DNA from: Paenibacillus sp. 1781tsa1
GTDB lineage: Bacteria > Bacillota > Bacilli > Paenibacillales > Paenibacillaceae
Length of the DNA: 64,000 nt
Direction of reading: 5' to 3'
NCBI RefSeq assembly: GCF_024159265.1
Contig: NZ_JAMYWY010000001.1
Span: 806,001-870,000, forward strand
Below are positions 1 to 8,847 of the stretch, piece after piece (positions within the stretch are counted from its first letter, which is position 1; each line of letters begins with the position of its first letter). Both the position numbers and the translations under genes were made by a program. The notes under the pieces were generated by a model that made no database searches, was not told where the DNA came from, and worked only from the letters and a program-made list of their open reading frames with translations.

Positions 1-415
1 TACTGTAACCTTGTTCCAAACCATAACGTGCAACTGGATGGTTGAGAGGGAAACATGGTATACTTTTCGGAAACAGGAATGAGTACGAGGGGAGGTGGAT
101 ATCTATTGGGTAGGCGATATTGTAAATTGTCCAAATGGCGAATCTAGGTGGAGTTAAGCGAGGAACAATTGACAGCATGAGGGGTAACCCGATTTGAACG
201 AAGAAGTTTCTGCAAGTCATTGACTTCATCTTGAATTCCTGTTTTGTAATTTTACAAGGTCAAACGTAAGACTTATACAAAAATTATCATTGAAATCGAT
301 TTTATATAAGGCAGACGTCGTATTGAAAGACTAACAGCGGATGAATGGTTAACACAGTTAACGGATCACGCTGTAACTATCTCTGGAGGTGAATCCCTGA
401 GAATCGGGGAAATCA
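1..415. other. Leader/intergenic region upstream of first CNNM gene
   Basis: No gene is supportable here. A weak promoter-like pair is visible: TTGACT at 220-225 followed, at 18 bases, by TTGTAA at 244-249. The second element starts a short palindrome, TTGTAATTTTACAA (244-257), that could be an operator. A further palindrome GTTAAC...GTTAAC lies near 348-362. The last 35 bases carry the ribosome site and hairpin described separately. I recognise no known riboswitch class such as the M-box or yybP-ykoY. Confidence 0.4.
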
Positions 416-418
416 TTG
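385..418 (+). promoter_or_regulatory. Shine-Dalgarno - hairpin - TTG start arrangement, copy 1
   Basis: GGAGGTGAA (385-393) is followed by a hairpin with stem TCCCTGA / TCGGGGA and triloop GAA, then AATCA and the TTG start at 416. Linear spacing from GGAGG to TTG is 26 bases, too long for normal initiation. Looping the hairpin out reduces it to about 9, which is ideal. The same layout with compensatory base changes sits before the next gene (1963-1996). Confidence 0.65.
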
Positions 419-1753
419 GACATAATTACCATATTGAATATCGTTTTACTTATTATCTTGATTGCATTGACTGCATTTTTCGTAGCATCGGAGTTCGCTG
501 TAGTCAAAATTCGTACATCAAGAGTGGATCAACTGGTTGCCGAGGGCAATAAAAAGGCTGTACTCGCCAAAAAAGTTGTCTCGGATCTGGATTATTATCT
601 GTCAGCCTGTCAGCTCGGTATTACGGTCACTGCTCTAGGACTTGGAGCGCTCGGAAAACCGACGGTTGAGAGATTGTTATATCCGGTATTTGATTACCTG
701 AACGTGTCACCTTCGATCTCATCCATTGCTTCCTATGCGATTGCCTTTATTCTGGTTACGTTCTTGCATGTGGTTGTTGGTGAGATGGCACCCAAAACAT
801 TGGCGATTCAGTTTTCGGAAAAACTGACGTTATTGCTCTCGCCGCCTTTATATTGGTTTGGTAAAATCATGTATCCGTTCATCTGGGCCCTCAATGGAGC
901 ATCACGTGTTATTCTGCGTGGATTCGGTGTGAAGCCTGCCGAACATGATCAAGCGTACTCGGAGGACGAGATCAAGATCATCATGAACCAGAGTTACGAA
1001 GGTGACGAGAACAACAAGACCAAGCTTTCATATCTGGAAAATGTATTTGTATTCGACGAACGTGATGCCAAAGACATCATGGTACCGCGTACGGAACTGG
1101 TGACATTAGATCAGGATATGACCTATGACGATATTATTCCTATATTGGATGAACATAACTATTCACGTTACCCTGTCATTGAGGACGGGGACAAGGACCG
1201 TATCATCGGCGTCGTGAATGTGAAAAAGATTTTGCCTGACATGGTTGCTGCTAGATCGTATCAACTGAGCGAGTTTGTTCGCGAGATCCCATTCGTTTCC
1301 GAAGTTACACGTATCCAGGATGCGATGATTAAAATGCAGCAGGAACGTGTACACATGGCCGTTGTTGTGGATGAGTACGGCGGTACTTCGGGAATCATTA
1401 CGATGGAGGATATTCTGGAGGAGCTGGTCGGTGAGATTCGTGATGAATTCGATGCCGATGAGGTGGCTGATATCCAGGAGACCGGAGAGAATCAATATCT
1501 CATTAATGGTCGGGTACTTTTGGATGAAGTGGAACGGCAGTTCGGGCTTAGCTTTGAAGGAAATGAAGAGATGGATACGGTGGCCGGATGGATTCAGTAC
1601 CAGAAGGGTGTAGGTGTGGAAAAAGGCGACACGGTAGAACACGGGGATTATGTCTGGACCGTGGTGGACGCCGAGAACTATCACATCAAGCAAGTTCTTC
1701 TGGAACGAGTGAGCGGCGCTGAAGTTGAGGAAGCTGCAAGCGATTTGGCGTGA
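416..1753 (+). CDS. Hemolysin-family / CNNM-CorC type transporter
   Basis: 445-residue membrane protein of the CNNM (DUF21) - CBS pair - CorC_HlyC family, proteins linked to Mg2+ or other divalent cation efflux (B. subtilis YhdP/MpfA type). Hydrophobic segments fill residues ~1-140, with the conserved [15 protein letters not shown] stretch in the membrane domain. Two CBS motifs follow at ~215-335 ([30 protein letters not shown]), then an acidic CorC_HlyC domain. The start is TTG: an upstream in-frame GTG is followed by TGA, and no ATG is near. It has a close paralogue immediately downstream. The transported ion cannot be read from sequence. Confidence 0.9.
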   Translation: MDIITILNIVLLIILIALTAFFVASEFAVVKIRTSRVDQLVAEGNKKAVLAKKVVSDLDYYLSACQLGITVTALGLGALGKPTVERLLYPVFDYLNVSPSISSIASYAIAFILVTFLHVVVGEMAPKTLAIQFSEKLTLLLSPPLYWFGKIMYPFIWALNGASRVILRGFGVKPAEHDQAYSEDEIKIIMNQSYEGDENNKTKLSYLENVFVFDERDAKDIMVPRTELVTLDQDMTYDDIIPILDEHNYSRYPVIEDGDKDRIIGVVNVKKILPDMVAARSYQLSEFVREIPFVSEVTRIQDAMIKMQQERVHMAVVVDEYGGTSGIITMEDILEELVGEIRDEFDADEVADIQETGENQYLINGRVLLDEVERQFGLSFEGNEEMDTVAGWIQYQKGVGVEKGDTVEHGDYVWTVVDAENYHIKQVLLERVSGAEVEEAASDLA

Positions 1754-1962
1754 TGTTGCGGAAATTTTTTTAAAATTTAATTTTTGCGATAACGTAGCAG
1801 TGTAGGGGACGGAATCGATTCTGAAGAAGCGCAGCGTTCGCGTTTGCAAACCAATTTTAAACCACTGAAAACAACAATCAGCGAAATTGGGAGGCAATGG
1901 CGATTGGAAGAACGAGCCGTCACCGGAACGTCACTCGTGCAACCTTAATATAAATTTTACTT
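1754..1962. other. Intergenic region between CNNM paralogues
   Basis: About 210 bases with an A/T-rich stretch just after the first stop codon and no clear terminator, so the two paralogues might be cotranscribed. I see no reading frame with a ribosome site. Confidence 0.4.
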
Positions 1963-1996
1963 GGAGGTGAATCCCTCAATCTGAGGGAAATCATTG
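1963..1996 (+). promoter_or_regulatory. Shine-Dalgarno - hairpin - TTG start arrangement, copy 2
   Basis: GGAGGTGAA (1963-1971) is followed by stem TCCCTCA / TGAGGGA with triloop ATC, then AATCA and TTG at 1994. Relative to copy 1, the fifth pair of the stem (counting the outer T-A pair) is T-A instead of T-G and the sixth is C-G instead of G-C. Pairing is therefore preserved while sequence changes. The effective spacing after folding is about 9 bases. Confidence 0.65.
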
Positions 1997-3076
1997 GACG
2001 GAATAATAGCCTTGAATTTATTTTTAGTAGCCGTATTTATAGGTCTGACAGCCTTTTTCGTTGGAGCCGAATTTGCAATTCTTAAAGTACGGATGTCCCG
2101 AATCGATCAATTGATCTCGGAAGGTAACAAAAAGGCAGTACTGGCCAAAAAAGTGGCGCACAACCTGGATTATTATCTGTCGGCATGTCAATTGGGGATT
2201 ACCATCACGGCTCTGGTATTGGGAGCCCTGGGTGAACCTACCGTTGAGAAAATGCTGCACCCGTTATTTGAGCGCATGGAAGTGCCGGCGGCGTTGTCTA
2301 CCGTGCTTTCCTATGGTATTGCTCTCGCGATTATTACGTTCCTGCACGTGGTTATTGGTGAATTGGCACCGAAAACACTGGCGATTCAGTTTGCAGAGAG
2401 AATGACGCTGTTGCTGGCACCACCTCTGTACTGGTTCGGTAAAATCATGAATCCTTTCATCTACGCGCTGAATGGAGCTGCTCGTCTGTTGCTTGGTATT
2501 TTTGGAGTAAAACCTGCCGGGCATGATACCGTTCACTCGGAAGAAGAGCTGAAGCTGATTATGGCACAGAGCTATGAGAGTGGCGAGATCAACCAGACGG
2601 AGCTGGATTATCTGAAGAACATATTTGCTTTTGATGAGCGTTTGCTTCAGGAGATCATGATTCCAAGAGATAAAATCGTTACGTTGAATAAAGAAATGCC
2701 GCTTGATCAGATCATTGAGACGCTGAATCGACACGAATACACGAGATATCCTGTTATTGCAAATGGAGATCAGGCGCATTTTGTTGGTTTCATCAACACG
2801 AAAGAAATGCTGACGAGTGTGGCGGCAGGCCGCGCCTTCAATATGGAGACATATGTCCATCATACGCCGAGTTTCTCCGAGCGTTCTCCCATCAAGGATG
2901 TGCTGATCCAGATGCAGCAAAGCCGCGTACACATTGCAACCGTGAAAAACGAGGCAGGTGCTACGGTAGGTATGGTTACGATGGAGGATATCCTTGAAGA
3001 GATTGTTGGAGATATCAAGGACGAATACGAGCACAAAGATTTGGTGAATCCACCAAAAAGAATGAAATTGGTTTAA
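1994..3076 (+). CDS. Hemolysin-family / CNNM-CorC type transporter, short paralogue
   Basis: 360-residue paralogue of the preceding protein with the same membrane domain ([15 protein letters not shown]) and CBS pair (YPVIANGDQAHFVGF; IATVKNEAGATVGMV). It stops soon after the second CBS, ending in a short basic tail, so it lacks the ~85-residue C-terminal CorC_HlyC domain of its neighbour. The start is TTG, preceded by the same ribosome site-hairpin element. Loss of the terminal domain suggests altered regulation or pairing with the full-length paralogue; that is inference. Confidence 0.88.
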   Translation: MDGIIALNLFLVAVFIGLTAFFVGAEFAILKVRMSRIDQLISEGNKKAVLAKKVAHNLDYYLSACQLGITITALVLGALGEPTVEKMLHPLFERMEVPAALSTVLSYGIALAIITFLHVVIGELAPKTLAIQFAERMTLLLAPPLYWFGKIMNPFIYALNGAARLLLGIFGVKPAGHDTVHSEEELKLIMAQSYESGEINQTELDYLKNIFAFDERLLQEIMIPRDKIVTLNKEMPLDQIIETLNRHEYTRYPVIANGDQAHFVGFINTKEMLTSVAAGRAFNMETYVHHTPSFSERSPIKDVLIQMQQSRVHIATVKNEAGATVGMVTMEDILEEIVGDIKDEYEHKDLVNPPKRMKLV

Positions 3077-3135
3077 GAAGCAGTGATACAAAGATATTAC
3101 AGGATTGGTGAAACAACGTAATTGTTATAACGATA

Positions 3136-3172
3136 AGCAGGTTCCCGAGGTGCTCGGGGCCTGTTTTTTTGG
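3136..3172 (+). terminator. Rho-independent terminator after the CNNM pair
   Basis: GC-rich hairpin: CAGG..CCCGAG and CTCGGGGCCTG arms around GTG, followed by seven T. Confidence 0.85.
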
Positions 3173-3199
3173 TTTTAATCTTAATTTTAAAATAAATGC

Positions 3200-3255
3200 T
3201 TGCATATTGCAGTCCAATGGATTAATATAAATTTAAAGAATCTTAACTTAAAGAT
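3200..3255 (+). promoter_or_regulatory. Promoter and palindromic operator of the mhqO-mhqD operon
   Basis: Sigma-A type promoter TTGCAT (3200-3205), 17-base spacer, TAATAT (3223-3228). About twelve bases downstream lies ATCTTAACTTAAAGAT (3240-3255), a near-perfect palindrome placed where a repressor would block transcription. In B. subtilis the orthologous genes are repressed by MarR-family MhqR. No MhqR gene is visible here, so assigning the site to MhqR is inference. Confidence 0.6.
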
Positions 3256-3336
3256 AAATAACAAAAACAAAATAAATAAAAGATGCAAAAACAACCTATG
3301 ATACGACTAAATACTAAATCCAAGGGAGTGGAGATT

Positions 3337-4287
3337 ATGTTCAGAACTACAGGAATTCATCACATTACAGCTTTTGTAGACGATGCACAGAAAAACGTTG
3401 ATTTTTACGCAGGCGTGTTGGCGCTCAGATTGGTGAAAAAAACAATTAACTTTGATGCACCAGACGTGTATCACTTGTATTATGGGAATGAGCAGGGTGC
3501 ACCGGGCACAATCATCACCTTTTTCCCACAGCAGAATTCAAGAAGAGGTGTTATTGGTTCAGGTCAGACTGGAGTTACCGTATATGCGGTACCTGTAGGA
3601 AGCTTGCCTTTCTGGAAAGAACGTCTTACTTCCTTCGACATTCCGTATGAAGATAAAACCAGATTCGGTGAGCAGTACATTCGTTTCTTCGATAAAGGTG
3701 GCCTGTTGCTTGAACTGGTTGAGCGCGAAGGTGGTCAGCCAAGCAACTGGAGTTTCAACGGTGTGACACCGGAGCATGCCATCAAAGGATTTGGCGGAGC
3801 TGTATTGTTCAGCCACGTTCCTGAAAAAACCATGGACGTCTTGGTAAGCAAACTGGGTCTGGAGCAAGTTGGTGAAGAGAACGGACTCCTTCGTCTCCAG
3901 GCAAGCGGCGATATTGGCCAGATCATTGACATTCAGTCCACAGGCATCCAACGCGGGATTGGTGGAGCCGGAACAGTTCACCATATTGCATGGCGTGCCA
4001 AAGACTACGCGGAGCATGAACAAATTCAGCAGGATCTTGAACAATCCGGGTATCATCCAACACCAGTCATTGACCGTCAATACTTCAACGCTGTGTATTT
4101 CCGGGAGCCGGGAGGCATACTGTTCGAATTGGCTACGGATCCTCCGGGATTTGCACGGGATGAACCAGCAGAGAGCATGGGTGAGAAACTGATGTTGCCT
4201 GAATGGTATGAACCACAGCGCGAACAGATTGAACAATTGTTGCCACGAATTGAAGTACGTGAATGGAAAGGAGAGTCCAAATCATGA
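3337..4287 (+). CDS. mhqO: Ring-cleaving dioxygenase, MhqO-like (VOC superfamily)
   Basis: 316-residue vicinal-oxygen-chelate protein of the MhqO/MhqA group, which in B. subtilis responds to quinones and other electrophiles. Two glyoxalase-like halves are visible. The first begins with GIHHITAFVDD; the second carries HHIAWRAKD and ends with GGILFELATDPPG, supplying the His/His/Glu metal ligands expected of the family. The start at 3337 follows AAGGGAGTGGAG; a longer frame from 3283 lacks a ribosome site. The stop overlaps the start of the next gene (ATGA), indicating translational coupling. Confidence 0.88.
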   Translation: MFRTTGIHHITAFVDDAQKNVDFYAGVLALRLVKKTINFDAPDVYHLYYGNEQGAPGTIITFFPQQNSRRGVIGSGQTGVTVYAVPVGSLPFWKERLTSFDIPYEDKTRFGEQYIRFFDKGGLLLELVEREGGQPSNWSFNGVTPEHAIKGFGGAVLFSHVPEKTMDVLVSKLGLEQVGEENGLLRLQASGDIGQIIDIQSTGIQRGIGGAGTVHHIAWRAKDYAEHEQIQQDLEQSGYHPTPVIDRQYFNAVYFREPGGILFELATDPPGFARDEPAESMGEKLMLPEWYEPQREQIEQLLPRIEVREWKGESKS

Positions 4288-4907
4288 CCACAACCAATAC
4301 AATGAAACATATCTATAAAGCAGGTGCTCAGCCGGATGCTCCAACAATCCTGTTGCTTCATGGCACAGGGGGAACCGAGAACGATCTGATCGGTCTTGCG
4401 GAGATGATCGCGCCAGGAGCTGGCATACTTGGGGTGCGAGGTAACGTATCGGAGAACGGGATGCCCCGTTTCTTCCGCCGCTTGGCGGAAGGTATTTTTG
4501 ATGAAGAAGATCTGATTGCTCGTACGGCAGAGTTGGGATCTTTTGTAGATGCAGCTGCGGCGGAATACGGTTTCGATCGGTCCAACGTGTATGCACTGGG
4601 TTACTCTAACGGTGCCAACATTGCGGCAAGCTTGATCTTCCATCAAGCGGATGTATTCAAAGGTGCAATTCTGCATCATCCAATGGTACCGCTGCGCGGA
4701 CTGGAATTGCCGGATCTGAAAGGTCTGCCTGTGTTCATTGGTGCAGGCGAGAACGATCCGATTGTACCCAGACGTGAAACTGAGGAACTTGCTTCGCTGC
4801 TCAGTGGTGCAGGTGCGGATGTAAACACGTATTGGGAGCGCCAGGGTCATCAGTTGACTCGTACCGAGGCAGAAGCCGCGGCAGCTTGGTTTAAGACGCA
4901 GGCGTAA
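4284..4907 (+). CDS. mhqD: Carboxylesterase/phospholipase-like hydrolase, MhqD-like
   Basis: 207-residue alpha/beta hydrolase, probably cytoplasmic. The oxyanion region is LLLHGTGG, the nucleophile elbow GYSNG, the acid GAGENDPIVP and the histidine GHQL near the end, a complete triad. The start at 4284 overlaps the mhqO stop by four bases and has AAAGGAGAG upstream; a longer frame from 4263 would lie inside mhqO. The mhqO-mhqD pairing matches the electrophile-resistance operon of Bacillus. Its substrate is unknown; the family is thought to help remove quinone adducts. Confidence 0.88.
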   Translation: MTTTNTMKHIYKAGAQPDAPTILLLHGTGGTENDLIGLAEMIAPGAGILGVRGNVSENGMPRFFRRLAEGIFDEEDLIARTAELGSFVDAAAAEYGFDRSNVYALGYSNGANIAASLIFHQADVFKGAILHHPMVPLRGLELPDLKGLPVFIGAGENDPIVPRRETEELASLLSGAGADVNTYWERQGHQLTRTEAEAAAAWFKTQA

Positions 4908-4974
4908 GATAGGGGTCTCCTTATTGAGTGATTGGTATATTTAGTCCTAGGTATCGTGAAGCTAAAGCAGTTAA

Positions 4975-5013
4975 AAACAGCCCTGATGGAAAATGAAATC
5001 GGGCTGTTTTTTT
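4975..5013 (+). terminator. Terminator of the mhq operon
   Basis: Hairpin with 11-base arms AACAGCCCTGAT / ATCGGGCTGTT and a T-rich tail. The remaining bases up to the next gene (5014-5239) hold only weak promoter-like pairs and no reading frame. Confidence 0.88.
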
Positions 5014-5239
5014 ATTTTATTTTGGCTTGTGAAGCAAACGAAGAGTTGCTGTTATGTAAGCGTGACGAACGGGGTAAACATTTGAATAATCAATAGTTGA
5101 AGATGTATTCTTGTTATATTACTTAAATCCAACTAAAGATTTACATGACAACGGAGAAGACAGAAAAAAGAAGAACGAAGTGTTCTGTCATCGGAGTGCA
5201 GTGTAAATTGTATCAACATCATGAACTGGAGGGGTTAAT

Positions 5240-7531
5240 GTGGAACGTAACATCAAGGAACTGGTACAGCGGATGACACTGGAGGAAAAAGCGGGTATGT
5301 GCTCGGGACTGGACTTTTGGCATCTGAAAGGGGTGGAGCGTCTTGGCATCCCATCCATCATGGTGACGGACGGACCTCACGGGCTGCGCAAGCAGGATGG
5401 GAGTGCAGATCATCTAGGACTTACGTCGAGCGTACCTGCAACCTGTTTTCCGTCTGCGGCAGGACTGGCTAGTTCATGGGACAAGGAGCTGGCGCGTCAG
5501 GTCGGGGTGGCCCTGGGTGAGGAATGTCAGGCCGAGGATGTAGCGGTATTGCTTGGTCCGGGTGTGAATATTAAACGTTCCCCGCTGGGCGGGCGTAATT
5601 TTGAATACTTTTCCGAAGATCCGTTGTTATCTACGCAGATGGCTACCGGTCATATTCAAGGTGTGCAGAGTCAGGGTGTGGGTACGTCTCTCAAACACTT
5701 TGCAGTCAATAATCAGGAAGAACGACGCATGTCGATTGATGCGGTGGTGGATGAACGGACGCTACGTGAGATCTATCTGGCGAGCTTCGAAGGTGCGGTG
5801 AAGGATGGACAGCCGTGGACGGTGATGTGTTCCTACAATAAGGTGAACGGTACGTATGCTGGTGAGAATGAATGGTTGCTTACCGACATCCTGAAAGACG
5901 AATGGGGTCACGAAGGTCTTGTGGTATCAGACTGGGGTGCGGTCAATGAACGTGCAGACGCCCTTGCAGCAGGACTGGAACTGGAGATGCCAACAAGCGG
6001 TGGAATCGGTGAGCGTAAAGTAATCGATGCCGTAGAGAGCGGACAACTGCCGCTGGACAAGCTGGATCGGGCGGTGGAGCGTCTGCTTACGCTGATCTTC
6101 AATGCCGTTGATCAAAAGAAAGAAGGGGCTACATATAACAAGGATGAGCATCACCAACTTGCGCGCAAGGTGGCAGCCGAGAGTATGGTTTTGTTGAAAA
6201 ATGAAGAAGGTCTCCTGCCGCTGGGCCGTGAAGGCGAAGTGGCGTTAATCGGAGCATTTGCGCGTAAACCTCGCTTCCAGGGCGGCGGCAGTTCACACAT
6301 TAATCCGACCAAAGTGGATGATATTGTGGAAGAGATGACCCAGGTGGCTGGCGAAGGTGTAACCTTCTCGTATGCCCCAGGTTATCGGCTTGAAGCGGAT
6401 GATGTGGATGAGACATTAATGCATGAGGCTGTTCAGGCAGCGCAGTCGGCGGATACCGCTGTTGTGTTTGTTGGATTGCCAGATCGTTATGAATCCGAAG
6501 GGTATGATCGTGTCCATCTGCGTCTGCCTGACAATCATATTCGACTGATTGAAGAGATTGCGAAGGTTCAATCCCGTATGGTCGTTGTGCTGAGCAACGG
6601 ATCTCCAGTGGAGATGCCTTGGCTGCCGCAAGTACAAGCTGTGCTTGAAGCGTATCTTGGTGGACAGGCGGTTGGTGGAGCGATCGCAGATCTGTTGTAT
6701 GGTGAGGTGAATCCGTCCGGTAAACTGGCGGAGACGTTCCCAGCCAAGCTGAGCCATAATCCATCTTATCTGAATTTTCCGGGCGAAGGCGATCGTGTCG
6801 ATTATCGGGAAGGCATCTTTGTTGGATATCGCTATTATGACAAAAAAGAACTGGAGCCCCTGTTCCCGTTTGGTTATGGACTAAGTTATACAACATTTGA
6901 ATATGCTGACCTGAAGGTAGACCGCACGGAACTGACTGATCATGATGAGGTGAATGTGCAAGTTCGGGTCACTAATACCGGAGACAGAGCGGGCAAGGAG
7001 ATTGTACAGCTGTATGTTAGCGACGTAGAGAGCACAGTTATTCGTCCGGTCAAAGAACTGAAGGCTTTTGCCAAAGTAGCGCTTGAACCTGGAGAGTCAA
7101 AATTAGTGAGTTTTACACTAAATAAGCGTTCATTCGCCTATTACAATGTAGATATCAAGGACTGGCATGTGGAGACAGGAGAGTTCGAGATTCAGGTGGG
7201 CAGCTCCTCTCGGGACATTCATGTGCATACACGGGTGAATGTCGAGTCTACAGCGACATTCCTTCCCACTTATACGCGTAATAGCACATTGGGTGATATC
7301 CAGCGTGATCCGGCGCATAAGAAGCTATTGGAACAGGCTTTGCAGCAATTCCAGGAGGCCAGTGGATTTGGCGGTGATGATGCGGGTGATCATGCAGATA
7401 TGATGGATGCAATGATGAAATATATGCCGCTGCGTGCACTGGTTGCGTTTAGCGGTGGGGCCATGACGGAGGAAGCGATGAATGAGCTTCTGGAGCAGCT
7501 AAACAAGAAGGATCATGGTATTCGGGGATAA
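5240..7531 (+). CDS. Glycoside hydrolase family 3 beta-glucosidase-type enzyme
   Basis: 763-residue GH3 enzyme hydrolysing beta-linked glycosides. The N-terminal barrel domain runs from residue 1 to ~290 with the catalytic nucleophile Asp231 in VVSDWGAV. The C-terminal alpha/beta domain follows ([18 protein letters not shown]), then a fibronectin-III-like domain ([24 protein letters not shown]). No signal peptide is visible, so it is probably cytoplasmic and acts on imported oligosaccharides. The start is GTG at 5240 after TGGAGGGG; the overlapping ATG at 5238 is out of frame. The last ~90 residues include a Met-rich tail (MMDAMMKYM) seen in some Firmicute GH3 enzymes. The exact sugar is unknown. 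Confidence 0.9.
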   Translation: MERNIKELVQRMTLEEKAGMCSGLDFWHLKGVERLGIPSIMVTDGPHGLRKQDGSADHLGLTSSVPATCFPSAAGLASSWDKELARQVGVALGEECQAEDVAVLLGPGVNIKRSPLGGRNFEYFSEDPLLSTQMATGHIQGVQSQGVGTSLKHFAVNNQEERRMSIDAVVDERTLREIYLASFEGAVKDGQPWTVMCSYNKVNGTYAGENEWLLTDILKDEWGHEGLVVSDWGAVNERADALAAGLELEMPTSGGIGERKVIDAVESGQLPLDKLDRAVERLLTLIFNAVDQKKEGATYNKDEHHQLARKVAAESMVLLKNEEGLLPLGREGEVALIGAFARKPRFQGGGSSHINPTKVDDIVEEMTQVAGEGVTFSYAPGYRLEADDVDETLMHEAVQAAQSADTAVVFVGLPDRYESEGYDRVHLRLPDNHIRLIEEIAKVQSRMVVVLSNGSPVEMPWLPQVQAVLEAYLGGQAVGGAIADLLYGEVNPSGKLAETFPAKLSHNPSYLNFPGEGDRVDYREGIFVGYRYYDKKELEPLFPFGYGLSYTTFEYADLKVDRTELTDHDEVNVQVRVTNTGDRAGKEIVQLYVSDVESTVIRPVKELKAFAKVALEPGESKLVSFTLNKRSFAYYNVDIKDWHVETGEFEIQVGSSSRDIHVHTRVNVESTATFLPTYTRNSTLGDIQRDPAHKKLLEQALQQFQEASGFGGDDAGDHADMMDAMMKYMPLRALVAFSGGAMTEEAMNELLEQLNKKDHGIRG

Positions 7532-7661
7532 AGCGCAGCAGCTATAGACCGAATATTCGTTCATCCTTGGATGGAGTGACTCTGCAATCCGTGCAGGAAC
7601 TGCGCACGAAGCCACAAGAAGGTGTATGTGAGGACCAGCCGCATAGTGGCTGGTACTGTTA

Positions 7662-7693
7662 CCCGATCCGATGATGGATCGGGTTTTCTTTTT
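7662..7693 (+). terminator. Terminator after the GH3 gene
   Basis: CCCGATCC / GGATCGGG arms around GATGAT, followed by TTTTCTTTTT. Confidence 0.85.
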
Positions 7694-7794
7694 GCATAAG
7701 GGAAAAGGAGGGTTAACGGGACGGCGGGATGTGAGGTGATCCTTGCAACGTGACAGAGGTGACAGGGCTGCTGTAACTTGCTGAAGCAACATGG

Positions 7795-7846
7795 TTGTCG
7801 TAAAGGATGGATTATTCTATAATGAAGTAATTGATAATCATTTTCA
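7795..7846 (+). promoter_or_regulatory. Promoter with overlapping Fur-type box
   Basis: TTGTCG (7795-7800), exactly 17 bases, TATAAT (7818-7823). Nine bases further is TGATAATCATTTTCA (7832-7846), matching 14 of 15 positions of the Bacillus 7-1-7 Fur inverted repeat TGATAATnATTATCA. The position at the transcription start suits repression by iron-bound Fur. It also rules out the long 7791 start for the downstream gene. Confidence 0.7.
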
Positions 7847-7892
7847 ATTAGATTCGGTGAAAGATGACTATGCATGTATTCAGGAGGGGAAC

Positions 7893-8783
7893 ATGAATCG
7901 TAACCCTAGCTCACATACGTTTGGTTCAAGTGCGTTTGTTCAGACCCGCGATGGTCGCAAACTACATTATATGTCCAGGGGAACAGGAGAACTTACGGTT
8001 GTATTTGAGTCCGGTATGGGCGCCTCCAGATCAGCCTGGGGGTTGGTTGCACCCGCCGTTGCTGAGCATGCACGTGCTGTCGTGTATGACAGGGCAGGGG
8101 CAGGACGAAGTGATGTCGACTCGGCTCCCCGCAGCCTTGAACGCATTGCAGAGGACCTTGGGGAATTGCTGACAGCACTGGGCCCGGGCCCATTCATTCT
8201 TGTGGGACATAGCTGGGGAGGTCCGATTGTACGGGCTGCGGCAGCTGCAAATCCCTCTAGATTACGAGGCATTATTCTGGTAGATCCATCAGACGAGCAT
8301 TGCGATATGTATTTCTCCAAACTTACTAAAAAGAGCTTTGCCATCAATGGTTTCATTATTCCAATTATGGCGCGTACAGGCTTATATAAGTTGCTCGGTA
8401 GCAAAGCTGGAAGCATTCAGCCTGACGATGTGGCGGCGGATCATCTCAAAGAGGATTTCACTGTACACGCAGCCAGCACGATGCTTGCGGAGGGCAGAAC
8501 ATTTCTGAATGACATGGCAGCGCTGCTGGAACATCCTCCGGCTCTGGGTAATCTGGAAGTCAGCGTGATCTCGGGTACGAAACCGGGCAAGGGAGAGGGG
8601 AAAATCAGACCTGCTCTCATCACGGCGCATCGCCAGACGGTGAGCCAGTTATCCAATGCGAGATGGATTGGGGCGAATCAATCGGGACATATGGTTATAT
8701 ATACAGACCCTCAAGTCATTATCGATGAAATTGTACGAATGATAAATGAAGTGAGCTTAGGCGCAAGAACAGATCAAAAGTGA
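7893..8783 (+). CDS. Alpha/beta hydrolase, probably iron-regulated
   Basis: 296-residue alpha/beta hydrolase. Residues 27-75 show the usual start (LHYMSRGTGELTVVFESG, then VVYDRAGAGRSD) and the nucleophile elbow is VGHSWGG. The acid is probably DPSDEH or a later Asp, and the final histidine is in NQSGHMVIYTDP. The start at 7893 follows AGGAGGGG; the frame extends to 7791 but that part overlaps the promoter. The Fur-type box suggests expression under iron limitation, so a role in siderophore handling is possible but not shown; no siderophore genes are adjacent. Confidence 0.8.
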   Translation: MNRNPSSHTFGSSAFVQTRDGRKLHYMSRGTGELTVVFESGMGASRSAWGLVAPAVAEHARAVVYDRAGAGRSDVDSAPRSLERIAEDLGELLTALGPGPFILVGHSWGGPIVRAAAAANPSRLRGIILVDPSDEHCDMYFSKLTKKSFAINGFIIPIMARTGLYKLLGSKAGSIQPDDVAADHLKEDFTVHAASTMLAEGRTFLNDMAALLEHPPALGNLEVSVISGTKPGKGEGKIRPALITAHRQTVSQLSNARWIGANQSGHMVIYTDPQVIIDEIVRMINEVSLGARTDQK

Positions 8784-8847
8784 TACAATACAAAGAAAAG
8801 CAGTGCGCGACATTGCTAGACCATATAAGCGGAGTGTGGAGAAGAAA

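Noticed and set aside
1..415. Mg2+ (M-box) or yybP-ykoY riboswitch before the CNNM gene
   Set aside because: Looked for conserved GGGGAGG/GGC and loop motifs of these classes; none could be placed with pairing.
1833..1850. GCGCAGCGTTCGCGTTTG upstream of the second CNNM gene as a dispersed repeat
   Set aside because: Found only once in this window, so no repeat family can be claimed.
1163..1897. Large minus-strand frame opposite the first CNNM gene
   Set aside because: Shadow of the plus-strand gene with no ribosome site and low-complexity composition.
5041..5130. cre-like site before the GH3 gene (TGTAAGCGTGACGA)
   Set aside because: Only about 10 of 14 positions fit the CcpA consensus; too weak.
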